In this document: positions 21,243 to 32,462 of the stretch, in pieces
How positions within the stretch are numbered: the first letter of the stretch is position 1
How the letters are laid out: each line of letters starts with the position of its first letter
Assembly: GCF_009870125.1 (NCBI RefSeq)
Contig: NC_046679.1
Span: forward strand, 4,154,001 to 4,218,000
Length of the DNA: 64,000 bases
Reading direction: 5' to 3'
Source of the DNA: Drosophila pseudoobscura
Lineage: Eukaryota > Arthropoda > Insecta > Diptera > Drosophilidae
Notes under the pieces: model-generated
What the model was told of the DNA's origin: nothing
The model's database searches: none
Seen by the model: the letters and a program-made list of their open reading frames with translations, nothing else
Made by a program: the position numbers and the translations under genes

Positions 21243-23335
21243 TTACAGCTTGGACTCCTTGGCCAGCTGCTCCAGCAGAACGCTTATCCTGCGGAACGAG
21301 GCCTTGAAGGTGTCATTAAACTTTCGTGCGCTCGTCTTGATGCTGTCGCGATAGGCAGTGGTATTGATGAAGACACTATCAAAGACAAACCATTATCAGG
21401 AGTTATGCTTATAACATAAAGAACTTACGCTCCAGAGGTAATTGAATAGAACACGCCATAGCCATCGATCAGCATGGGTGCCACAAAGCCCACGTTGGCC
21501 GTGAAGCCGAGGGTGCTGGAGGAGAGCACAAAATTGCCACCACCGCCGCTCTTCGCATACAGCGGATCGTCGTAGAAGGCGGGAATTTCCAATTTGTTTT
21601 CGTAGGCGGCACACCAGAGGCCAAACAAGTGCCTGTCGATGCCATTGCCCTTGCGCGCTTCGTCCATAGCCCGCTTGTGATCGTCGACGGCTGTGCGAAA
21701 GCTCTTGGCCAGGGCGAGATCGCTGACGCGCGAATCAGCGGAAGCCTTGAGGAACTCGGCCACGGCGCCAGTGCAGGAGCGTAGCGTCTCCGTTCGTCCA
21801 TTGTAATACTGTCGCATCAAAGCGGTCTCGTAGGTGGGCGCAATTCTGCAAGGTAACCCGTATTATCTTCAACTGGGGCATCCAAATGATCGTCCACTCT
21901 ACTCACTCTTCGTGCATCTGGTGGTAGGTCCACTGCATGACCACCTGAATAAAGGAGTCTGGATGCAGTCTTTGGGATTTCATAAAGTCCTTGCCGTACT
22001 CATCGAACACCGTAAAGGTCGCTGTGATATCTATGCCCTAATAAAAAGCCAATGTTTACAAATAGAGTCCCTTTTTTGCCTCCTCTATCTACTAACCCTC
22101 TCGTCTTTCTCCTTTCGCAGACGTGTAATCTCGCTCTTGAGCGTATCGTCCAGCTCGAACTTGAGTTCCTGGAGCTCCACCACCTGCGCGCTCTCGGCCA
22201 GGCTCCAGTCGGGCTCTGGCACCTCAAGCAGGCTTAGCTGCATGAATGTGGCAAAGCTGACACTCACGGTGCCATCGTAGCAACTGTGCTCCCCCGTCCA
22301 GTTGTAACGTCCATTCCTGTAGGCGATGATGCTGCTGGCGTGGTCCGCCCAACGGCTATGGGTGTCTCCATATAACCCCAATTGGGAGCACTCCTCGTAG
22401 TCCTGGGGGGTATTCTCATCCCAGCAGATGCCCATGGAAGCCCCCTCCACCAGTTTCAGGGTTTCTTTGTTGGCATCGGATATCTCCATCAGACGAGCAC
22501 GGTTGTTGGCCCAGCTGGGTCTGTCGTCATGGGAGAGAATCGGAACACCGGCACCCTCTGGTTCGTAGTCCAAGATGCTGCGCAGACGCTGCAGAGCTAC
22601 AAGAATTTCGGGTGCAGTGAGAATTGTGTCATCGTCATGCACGCAATTGATGACAAATTGACGGCCCTTGGCGCCAATCAAAACATGCGTTGGCGTGTTT
22701 CCCTCATCCTTAGTGAGAAAGTGCTTCTCGATGTGGTCCTGCTCCACGCCGGGAATACGAGATGTGGAAAAGAAGCGTTTGTACAGGGCGGAGGAGTACT
22801 TGATCTTGCCTCCGTTCGAGGAAAGCGGCTTAATGGCCGACTTGCGGGTAAGATCCCAAAACTCCAGAGTGTGAAATATTATCCGTGAGAAGCTCTGAAA
22901 GTGGAAAGATTCGTAAAAAAACGAAAAAAAAAGAAATACATGCGGCGGACTCTTTACCTTCAGCATATACTCCGGTGTCTCTGGGACCCCCACCACCTCC
23001 AGCTGGCTGGCCATCGTCATGAGCTGGTAGGGTAACAGAGGCAGGCGCAGCAAGTGATAGCCATAGTCCTCCCACCAGGTGCCCAGCCAGTTCTTCATTT
23101 TGGCTGCCCGCTGCTTGAGCTTTTCGTGCAGCTCGGCCCCCACTCCGTCCCGAAACTCATCGATGGACTTCCTCGCCTGGGCCAACTCCTCGGGGGTGCC
23201 AAAGGGCTGGATGCAGGTGTAGTACCGCTCCAAGGTATCTCGCAGCTCCGGCAGCGGAAGCGGAGGCAGGGACTCATCGAAATCGAAGGTGTTCTTATCA
23301 TCCTTGCTCATGAAATATAGGCTTTCCCGATCCAT
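21243..23335 (-). CDS. Peroxisomal carnitine O-octanoyltransferase (CROT-like), 618 aa
   Basis: The enzyme moves medium-chain acyl groups between CoA and carnitine, exporting products of peroxisomal beta-oxidation. Five coding exons: 23335-22958, 22894-22097, 22037-21907, 21845-21429 and 21375-21243; they sum to 1857 bases, an exact frame. The family signature LPPLPLPELRDTLERYY lies near residues 24-40. The catalytic histidine is H329 in WTGEHSCYDGT, close to its place in human CROT. TVFDEYGKDFMKSQ and GGGGNFVLSSSTLGF (CoA/carnitine pocket) follow. The protein ends in SKL, the canonical type 1 peroxisomal targeting signal, which separates it from mitochondrial CPT and CRAT enzymes. The first intron (22895-22957) is 63 bases and in frame. 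It encodes VKSPPHVFLFFSFFYESF, which is not conserved, so I treat it as intron. Probably the ortholog of D. melanogaster CG12428 (from memory). Head-to-head with the exonuclease gene. Confidence 0.93.
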
Positions 23336-24691
23336 AGTGGTTAAGTGCTTTGCTTATCTGTGGAGTGGAGAGTATGCGAGTGTTAGTTGGTTAGTAGGAT
23401 GACTTTGCGTGTGGTAGCCCCAATAAATAAATATACATATGCCTATGAACCAGATAACGAGTTCGGATCATATCGAAAACTTTTGCTTTTGCGGCGGTCC
23501 AAAGTACCAAAAATGTGAGCAGCGAGAGACTATCTTCGTTCTGCACAGACGTACAAAGTCCGTTCTCATGATATTGGAGTTCGGTGCATTCGAACCTTAG
23601 GTGGATTAGACGTAGACTTTGTCTCCCCAAACATTCTGTTTGACTGCACTTCAACGTAACGCCAATCCCTGACTAATGCCACAAAAAACTGACTGACCTT
23701 TGGACTTTTTGGATGGTGAAAGTGTTTGCGTTGTGCCCGGTGACACCCGAATCGTCAGAGTGCCGTTGTACGACTAATCGGTGGCCAGGCGATGCTATAA
23801 AAGCAAACCTCTTCGCCGGTCAACTCTTATCAGAGCGCCCACCAGCCGCGGGGGAGGCTACCAGCACTCCCCTGTTTACCTCAGATAAGCACACATATAT
23901 TTATGTATCGTCAAACGTCAATAGATTATTCATAATCGCGCTGGGAGGTAGACAGGCAGACGAAATAGGAGTACAATCAATCGGATACAGGGCCGGCTTT
24001 AGGATATTATGACACCTAATTCACCGTGGGGAATTAGGCGCCCCCCAAAAACAGCCAGCTCTGATCGGATACACGCACAGTCACATCAAGATAAAAATTG
24101 AAATTTGTACCTGAACTCTATTATCGCGCAATGGTATGCAATTCCTAGACGACAAGCGTTAAAAGATGTATGCAGCTAACATGTCACAATTGCGCACTTA
24201 AGTCAGTAAAGTCGACTATTGTTTCAATTAAAAAATCAGTGAACTCGACGCGGACATCATTTGTTTACAAGCGTCTTACCCAGTGGCGAATTTACATGGC
24301 ATGCCAGGACGCCAAGTTACACAAACACCTTGAGCTTGTACTTGGAAAAGTTTATCACTTGTTAGTTATGCATGCTTTTTACATTATTCAATATATACAA
24401 AACAGGGTGTGGAGTACATTTAGAATCGTATCAGCAAATATATTTTCTTTTTTCCACTGGGGTTCTATATTTCATGCACACGAAACAGCTGGTGACAGAG
24501 CTGCCATACTCCAGGAAAAAGAACAACACAACTCCAAACAATCTGGCAGCTCAAACATCTGATTCCGCAAATAACACACACTGACGAAATGAGCGAAAAA
24601 GATAGCGCTGGAGGAAAATAAAGCCAATTTAGGAAGGGACGCTTGCTTTACTCGAGCAGCTAGATAAACAAAACGCGAACCAGTGGCCGTC
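23336..24691. promoter_or_regulatory. Divergent intergenic region, CROT-like and REXO1-like genes
   Basis: No coding gene is supported. On the minus strand an acceptor-like CCACTCCACAG just upstream of the CROT ATG suggests a spliced 5' UTR. A plus-strand TATAAAA at 23796-23802 is followed at about 30 bases by CTTATCAGAG, but no ORF follows it. The 5' UTR of the exonuclease gene probably lies within the last 100-150 bases. Confidence 0.4.
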
Positions 24692-27600
24692 ATGTTGCCG
24701 TCGACGGGCCTGTTTAAGGACTTTCCCTGTCCCTACTTCGACAGCGAGACCGAGGCAACCTGCAAACGTCCCTTTTGTCATTTTAAGCACCACGCCAAAA
24801 AAGGTGAGTACATGGCTGTAAATGTACTGCCCATTAAGACCTGTGGCTTGCAGATGATGCTGAAGCAGCGCCGCCTGCCGAGCCGGTGCCAGAGTACAAG
24901 CCGGCTCAGCCGAAGCTGCTCACCCTGCCGCTGCCGGAGATGACAATGTACGCCCCAAAGAAGAAAAAGGCCAATCTAGAGTACCATCCAGAAAAGCCGG
25001 CATTGAATGCCTCACCGGCGAAAAAAAAGCCCGAGGCTGCTGCCGGTAGTGCTCCTGCCTATGTGCCTGCTCAGGTGGCCGCCACAAATGGGGCGAGTGG
25101 CGACTGGGAAGCCGATCTCGAAAATGAAATTGACGAACAAATGCAGATTGTTATTGATGAACCTTCCACTGCGGTGGTGGAGGATAAAGTGGAGCCGCAA
25201 GCAGAGGACTTGGAAGAGGGGGAACTGAATGACGCGCCAAAGAGCGATAGAGAAACTGGCGGTAGCGATACCCACAAACACAAACACAAGTCAAGTAGAG
25301 AACGTGATAGGGACAAGGAGAAGGATAGGAAGTCATCGCACAAGGATAAAGATCGATCCAAGGAGAGGCCCAAATCCAGTTCCAGCTCATCCAGGCATAA
25401 GTCTTCCTCCTCATCGTCTTCGAAACATAAGTCGTCCAGCAGCGACAAGCATCGGGAGGAGAAAAAATCCAGCAGCAGCAGCAAGCACAAAAGCAGCTCA
25501 TCATCTTCCTCGTCGAAAAGGCACCATAGCTCTAGTTCAACGGCTCGCAGTTCTAGCTCCAAGTCGAAATCATCCTCCAGCAAAGCCAGCGAGCCGTCGG
25601 AGCCGTCAAAAGAAAAAGAGACTGCCAAAAAAACATCCAAGGCGAATCCCAATAGTGACATTGAATCGGACTTTGACTTTGAGATGGAAACATCCGAGGG
25701 AGAAATAGTACGCCAGTGTGAGATGATCTTTGATCAGCTCGAGACTCAATTTGCACAAATGCACAACGCGGAGTCAACGCCCGAGAACACCCTCAAACGG
25801 AAGGCGCCCGCACCGGACATCGATGCCCTCACAGAGGCAGCCACGGCTGCCCTGCAAAAGCGGCGTGTAGCCCACGAAAATGCGGATAAATACAAGGCGC
25901 CTCTTCCAGCCACAGTGCAAAAGCCCAATCACATACGCAATGCCATGCAGGCGATCTTCGACAGGCGCACCGAGCTGCGGCGCCAGGAGAAACTGCGTAG
26001 CGATGCCGCGGCAGAGGAGCTGCGGCAGGCTCAGGAGCGTGTCCGAGTGGCACAGGAAGAACTGCGGCAGGCCCAGGCCAATTCACACTTGACACCTCTG
26101 ATACCAAGAAGTGCCCTAACTCCACCAGTGCGTTCTGGTAAGCAGAAAACTTTGGAATTCAATATCTGAAAACAAAGCAAGCATGTTTATCCAATTTTTT
26201 CCAGCTCGCAGCATTGCCCCTGTAGCCAATATTGTGGCTATAGCTCGGGCAAAGAAGAAGATCCAGGAGCTCCAGGCCGAAAAGAAACCCGCCTTTACGC
26301 CTGCCCAGTCGTTCAAGGGCGCGGGTCGTATGGCCCACAAGCCGACGGCTGCCCTGGACAAGACAGCGCCCGTAGCCAGCGGTGCTAGTGCACAGAAACC
26401 ACCAGTGCTGGAGCCGCAGAGCTCCAAGATATCCTACAACATACGGATGCAGTATTACGAGATGATGGTGAAGCAGTCCGTCATTATCTATCCACAGCTG
26501 GCCGATGCCTGGGAGCGGGCGCAGGTCGAGGAGCTGGCTGCCTTTAAGAAGTGCAACACGTCGGCCATCTACAAGAACAGCTGCCTGCTGGCGATCAACA
26601 AGTTGCGGAAGGAAGCCATCGAGGCGGGGAATCGGCCGAGTGTGGCCAGCAAGTGTGTATCGCACGAGATGATGCTGGGTGGCAAGCGGGCCCTGACCAC
26701 GTCCTGGAGTGTGGAAAAGAAGGAGTAGGTTGCCATGTTTTCTTCTGCCCAAATCAATTGATAATCTTAGATGTGAAATTCTCTTAGCAAACTGGCATCC
26801 ATAGGCAATGGCGAACCATTCGATGCCTTGGACGCCGTCAAGGCATATGAAATGGTATTCGATCTGTGCCTCACCGATGAGCAGCTGGTGGAGAACGGCT
26901 ATCCAAGGCCTGGTCCGAAGCGTGGCACGGCTGTCATACGCGCCTGCCGTCCCAATCGTCGCCCCAACGAAACGGAACGCTACTGCAGCCGCTGCGGCAA
27001 AGTGTTCAATCTAAATATATACGAAAGTCAGGGCTCCGACATGTGCAACTATCATCCAAAGAGCACGGGCTACCGCCGAGGATTCACAGACAATCAGCAT
27101 CGCTGTTGTCAGCAGCCAGCCGGCACACCTGGCTGCACCTATGGCAACTACCATGTCAGCGACTACTACGATCCAGATAAATTGACCTGCTTTGTGAAGA
27201 CCATCGAAAGAAGCGAAGACTTGGTGCCCACGAAGAAAGACATCTTTGCGTTGGATTGTGAAATGTGCTACACAACGCATGGCATCGAGCTGACGCGCGT
27301 AACCGTGGTGGATATCAATGGGCGGACGGTATACGATGCTCTGGTGAAGCCGGACAACCTGATTGTGGACTACAATACAACGTAGGATGAGGAATCTGAG
27401 CGTCTGAAATTGATTTCGCTTATTAATTGAATGCATTATGTTTGCAGCTATTCGGGCATCACCGAGTCCATGCTGGCCAAGGAGACGCGAACGCTGCGCG
27501 ATGTTCAGGCCGTTCTAATGTCGATGTTCCATGCCAAGACTGTGCTGGTGGGCCATAGTCTGGAGAGCGATCTGAAGGCCCTGAAGATCATACATGACGT

Positions 27601-27849
27601 TGTGGTGGACACCTCAGTGCTATTTCCCCACAAAATGGGGCCGCCCAAAAAGCGTGCCTTGAAGACGCTCTGCATTGAGAATCTGAAGCGCATTATACAG
27701 GAGAATGGTGAGAATTTTGAGTGTATGTATGATAAACAGTCTTCTTTAATGCACTTATGCCCTCTGCAGAGGCCGGTCATGACAGTGCGGAGGATGCCGA
27801 GGTCTGCATACAACTCATTAAGTACTATCTGCGCAACAAAATCAGTTGA
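24692..27849 (+). CDS. REXO1-like DEDDh 3'-5' exoribonuclease, 949 aa
   Basis: Six coding exons: 24692-24803, 24854-26137, 26205-26724, 26788-27381, 27448-27707 and 27770-27849; they sum to 2850 bases, an exact frame. The N terminus has a CCCH zinc finger (C13-x10-C24-x4-C29-x3-H33). A Ser/Lys-rich disordered region spans about residues 150-270, followed by the conserved middle region typical of REXO1 (elongin A-binding protein 1). C705-x2-C708 and later cysteines resemble the zinc-binding segment before the nuclease. Catalytic residues are complete: D795 and E797 ([10 protein letters not shown], Exo I), D878 ([11 protein letters not shown], Exo II), H927 and D932 (GHDSAEDA, Exo III). Predicted activity is 3' trimming of structured RNAs in the nucleus. 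Probably the ortholog of D. melanogaster CG12877 (from memory). The 3' end has ATTAAA at 27994. It converges with a minus-strand transcript ending near 28050. Confidence 0.93.
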
Positions 27850-27993
27850 GCTGGGCGTACCATTCGCTCGTCGTTTCATTTGCATTACATACATCTGTTA
27901 ATATGTATACCACAACACAACCCATTCTGGAATCAAAATCGTAGCTTTTAAGCGTACCATCCACATCATCAGATCAATCTTTATTTATATAAT

Positions 27994-27999
27994 ATTAAA
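27994..27999 (+). terminator. Poly(A) signal of the REXO1-like gene
   Basis: ATTAAA lies 145 bases after the stop, in an AT-rich stretch. Confidence 0.5.
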
Positions 28000-28061
28000 T
28001 GTTAAGCCACAGAATTGTAGTAACTTTTGCCTTGAATCGTTTGGGACACTTTGAGCTTTGC

Positions 28062-28067
28062 TTTATT
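28062..28067 (-). terminator. Minus-strand poly(A) signal
   Basis: AATAAA on the minus strand lies about 77 bases beyond the TAG at 28144-28146. It supports a minus-strand transcript that converges on the exonuclease gene. Confidence 0.4.
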
Positions 28068-28143
28068 TTCCAATTGCGATTGAATTTCTCTCCAAACGTA
28101 TCGTTATGGTCGAAGTACCTATCTCTATTAATTCATTGATGTA

Positions 28144-28239
28144 CTAGATGATGCGTACAAACTGATGTTGCAGGATATATTTGTTCTCGTCGTCTTTGCA
28201 GATGACAATGCATTTTGAGTGGTCTGGGGGCACATTTCC
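28144..28239 (-). pseudogene. C-terminal coding fragment of an unidentified minus-strand gene
   Basis: A 31-codon open stretch on the minus strand ends PPDHSKCIVICKDDENK followed by YILQHQFVRII and TAG. It looks like the C terminus of a compact globular protein rather than chance sequence. It follows a possible weak acceptor (CACCTGAG) and precedes a poly(A) signal. Upstream, a minus-strand ATG at 28715 gives MKLEIAVCTQ directly before GTAAAA, a possible first exon, but no middle exon joins the two in frame, and the reading frames between them are broken. It may be a short multi-exon gene that I failed to assemble, or a decayed gene. Identity unknown. Confidence 0.3.
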
Positions 28240-29700
28240 TCAGGTGCTGCTTTCTTGAGGGAGGCTCTTTGTATGGACTGTCGATGAACTTTATAATAAA
28301 ATAGTTCAATTAATAAAACATGATTGCTGTGCTTTGGAAGATTCTCAAGAAAAATGTCGAAGGTTGTGAGTAAAAAAATAGATATCAAAGTCCTACATAT
28401 CCTGGTTTGTTGCCCATATAAAAAACTGCCCCTGAAAGGGCTAAATTCGTTGCTCAGTCCATCTTGCTCTGGCCTATCAATAGATCTCAGAGGTTCGATT
28501 TGTGCCTTGAAAAAAACAATCGGACTGATTCATTGTGCTAGGTTTCGTCTTGGTCGCTCCATTTCTCGCACCTTCCTTTCTCTCTCCTTTCCCTTTTCTA
28601 TCGATACAAAATTCAATGAGAAGCAATTGTAAAGTTTTGTAGAGTTTTTTACCTGCCTTTTCACTTGTTTTACCTGTGTACAAACTGCAATTTCAAGTTT
28701 CATGGCGGACGCCACATCGCGGTGTGCGCGGTTCTGGCGTTGTTGTTCTTTTTTCTGTTGGCGATGGTGGAGGTGGCGCTGCTGCTGCTGCTGTTGTTAT
28801 TATTTAAATGTAATTTTAATCAGATTTCCACGATACCTTATATTTTTCAATTACACGTGGAGCTCCACTCGCCCCACAGGCAGAGCCCTGGGCGTCATCT
28901 GGCTGTCCATTCTCTGATGCTGTTGTTTCTCCTCCTCCTCCTCCTCCTGTCATGATATGATTTTTCAATTTTAACGTTTTATTATATTCCATTTTCCGAT
29001 TCGGAAAAGTTTTGGCTTATTGAACGGCGCTAAAAGAATATCCGGAAAAGTTTTGTACTTAATTTGCTGTAATTGTGTCCGCCGGCACTGTCCCAAGGAT
29101 CCCCCAAGTCATGGGGAATGGGATGGGATGGGATGGTTGAAAGCAGCTGATGGGGCTACGTGGGGCGTGTTTATCTATTGAGCAGAACAGAACCTAACGA
29201 AATGTAAATAATATTAGTGGTACTTGGGCTCTGACAATGTGCATATGTGGCCTCAGTCAGGGAAGGGATATGATGGGATGGATAGTAGTAGGGGTGACGG
29301 TGACGGTGACCCAACAACCACAACGACAGTACAAACAAAGATGCGGAAGTGCTGCTTGAGGCTTAGCTGGAGAAGAAGAAGGAATGGGAATCCCATTCGG
29401 AATCAGAACCAGAATCTAAGCAGTACAGGAGGAGCCAAAGAAGGTCCTGCCAGTGGGCAAAACAAACACGAAGCCAAATACAAATACAAATAAAAAGCCA
29501 AAAACCAAGGAGAGGCGGGTGTAAAAGAACAGAAGCTGCTTGACTCCAGGAAGGTGGGAGTGGGAGGGTGTGCTAGTTGGTCGGGGTTTGGGCCTCGTCG
29601 GAAGTTTACTTAAGACCGTCGAAATAGAGGCATTAAGATCTTTGCAGTTAATCCCTTGAGTAAATGTTGTGTGGTCGCGACGACAGAACATTGTGTGCCA

Positions 29701-29742
29701 TGTGTGTGTGTCTCATGTGTGTGTGTGTGTGTGTGTGTGTGC
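29701..29742. repeat. GT dinucleotide repeat
   Basis: An interrupted (TG)n tract of about 42 bases; potentially Z-DNA forming and polymorphic. Confidence 0.95.
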
Positions 29743-30680
29743 GGAGTACCTTCTCTAGTTGTAGTTAAGGCATTATAAAAAGGCTTAAAAGCTTGGCCTC
29801 ACGACTAGCCCCAGGGACAGGTCTCTCTTCAATGAATATTTCATCCCGACTGATGACAGCATGCGTGCTGGTTAAGTGCTTTAAACATTTAGCTTAATGC
29901 CGGGGCTCGTTTTAATTTGCAGTCTCCCATGCCATTGAGCAAGAACAGCCTCTGCTGTCACGTATGTAACCAAATTGCGCATACGCCGCATTGGCGCTGT
30001 GCAAAATTATTAAAGCAGATGCCCGAAAAGGCTGAAAGTTATGCCGGGAATACTATGCCGTGGGGCTAAGCCGGCAGCGCATCTGGTCCCGGCCAGAAAC
30101 CTTTTTACAACTTTTGCCAGAGAGCACGAGTCGACCAAAAAACTGCTAAGCTTCCGCCACAATCCACAAAACCGCCGCCGCCGCCGCCGACGCCACCCCG
30201 CAGCCAATCTAAATAAGGTGGGAAAAAGCCAAAACCCGGAAAAAAATGGAACTGCCGGAGCAAGAAAAAAAATAAAAAGAAACGAAACGAAAGAAAGAAA
30301 GAAAGCTGGCAAAAGCAAAGCCTGAGCGCCAGACGAAGGCAAAGCTGGCGGTAAACGCAAAATAAAGTCATCACAAACATATTAGCAGCTAAAAACACCT
30401 GAGCAAATAGATTTATATGCACGATAAAGCACAGAGTAATTTCCCCTAGATCCTGTCAACCAACCCCAACCCCCCAAGCCATGCACACACCCACACAGAC
30501 ACACACCCATCCACCCATATCCACCCCTTAGGCAACGCCTACACGCCTGTTGCCTAAGCCGCAAAGTAGCTGGAGAGCAGCACAAGATAACATCACTTTA
30601 TTGTAAGAAAGTTAAAACACAAAAATGCAAGCCAGTCCCATCTGCGGGGTAGTGCGTGTGTGTGTGTGCGGGCCCTTGAG

Positions 30681-30704
30681 TGGGGGTGGGGGTGGGGGTG
30701 GGGT
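30681..30704. repeat. GGGGTG hexamer repeat
   Basis: Four G-runs spaced by single T residues. It meets the usual pattern for a G-quadruplex on the plus strand. Confidence 0.85.
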
Positions 30705-32397
30705 TTGGTGTTGTGTGTGTGTGGAGAGGCACTAAAATGTAGCACCAAAAAAGAAAAAACCTTGAAGGTGGGATAGGTTCAGGAACGAAACTTTTGATAC
30801 CCTTGATACACATAGTTCATTTGGCAGTGGCAGGAATAAGCATTTGACCATGGCATCCATGGACCATATAGCCATCCAATCTGTTCGGCAAAACAAAAGA
30901 TTCTTTGACTGCCAGGAAGCTCTCACATACCCTATAGTCGTCTCTGCCTGACAAACATCTGGTCACAGTCAAAATACCCCCCGCAAAGGTACTAAAAAAA
31001 GTACGAAAATATCAAAAAAGAGAAAAGAAGAAGAACGAGAGAGCGTAAAACTTCTCAATGCCGTTTGCCGTTGTTTTACGAGCCATTTCCGTTTTGGATG
31101 ATGCTGTCGTGGTGTAGGTGTGAAATTATAAAATTTGTAGCATAATTCTAGATTGCTCCGCCTGGAAGTGGGACACGCGTGCGTCCACGTAACAAGCACA
31201 CACATACGAACGAACCGTGCCCCATTTCCCATTTCGCATGCCCCAATCTGCGGAGTCTCCCAGGGAAGTTGGCGAGTTTATGACTCCATGCAAGTGCACG
31301 TCAGGCAGGACCAGGACACACACGTAGTGCTTTTATTTTGTACTTAGCAGGACATTTTTATACTCTAGCCGAGCCTGGTGCAGCTTTCAGTTGCGATTTG
31401 TGGACCCTCTTTGGGGATTCAAGGGAAGACAGAAAAAATGACTTTCTCTTCAAGAACTTTAATCGTCGTGAAAAACTTTCAAATGGGGCTTGCGGAGAGA
31501 GATCTAAAGTAGGATAGTACTTTCAGTCTTTTGAGGAATTCTCAGCCCCGTCTATACATAATATAATGCTATATATTCTCATTAGATAGAACTGTTTAAG
31601 CGACCCTTTTAGAGTCGAAAGCAGATCGTGTGGAGATATCTACTCTACAGAAATATACTGAAATTTGTGGACAACTTTCCAATGAGGCTTTTGATGAGTA
31701 AAGCCTCTTGAGGGAATTACAGAAGCAAAGAAATAATCTTTCTATTTTCCTTGCCATTTATGGAACTCTCGAATCCTTTGTGCAAATGGTCCTTGTGTCC
31801 TATGAGGACTTCTATTCAATTTCCCATTTGGCAACAGTTTTCCCAGCTGATTCTCGAGTGCATGTGTGGATTCGTTGAGGCCAAAATGAGGAAAATTTTA
31901 CCCAGTTTCCTTAAATTTTTGTTTGTTTTTGCTCTACTGCGTGGGTGTCGGTCGACCCAGGCCATTAGCAGAATGCTTGACAAATAATTAGGGCAAAAAC
32001 TATTAACTTGTCCGGTGCTGGACGTTGGACACACACATGACTGATGACGGCCAGTGGAAGTGGATGTGGCAGTGGGGATGCGAGCACGGATGCGGCAGCG
32101 GCTGAAGACATGGTTGAGGATGTGGTATCGACTGAGGATGGACACAAATTGACAGTGCTCAACATGCCAGTCAAGTTGGCGCCAAAGTTCAGGGAAAAAC
32201 GGCAAAGATTTGTCGCAACATCGCAACTAAAAAAGTTAATTGCAGTTAATGACGACATTAATCACAAGAAAATGAAGCCGGGCGCAATGACAATCAGCAC
32301 AAAAGCGACAAATGGAGAGAGCCGAGGCGACGAGACTGGGGGCAGGCAGGAAGAAACCCCGGTCCAGCAGCCAACAGCGTCTATTAACACCGATTCC

Positions 32398-32462
32398 TGG
32401 GACCAGGACCAGGACCAGGACCAGGACCAGGACAGGGACCGAGACCGGGACAGGGACCGGGA
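32398..32462. repeat. CAGGAC/CGGGAC hexamer repeat
   Basis: About ten units of GACCAG grading into GACCGGGACAGG. The plus-strand translation is an Asp-Gln then Asp-Arg dipeptide run. Confidence 0.9.
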
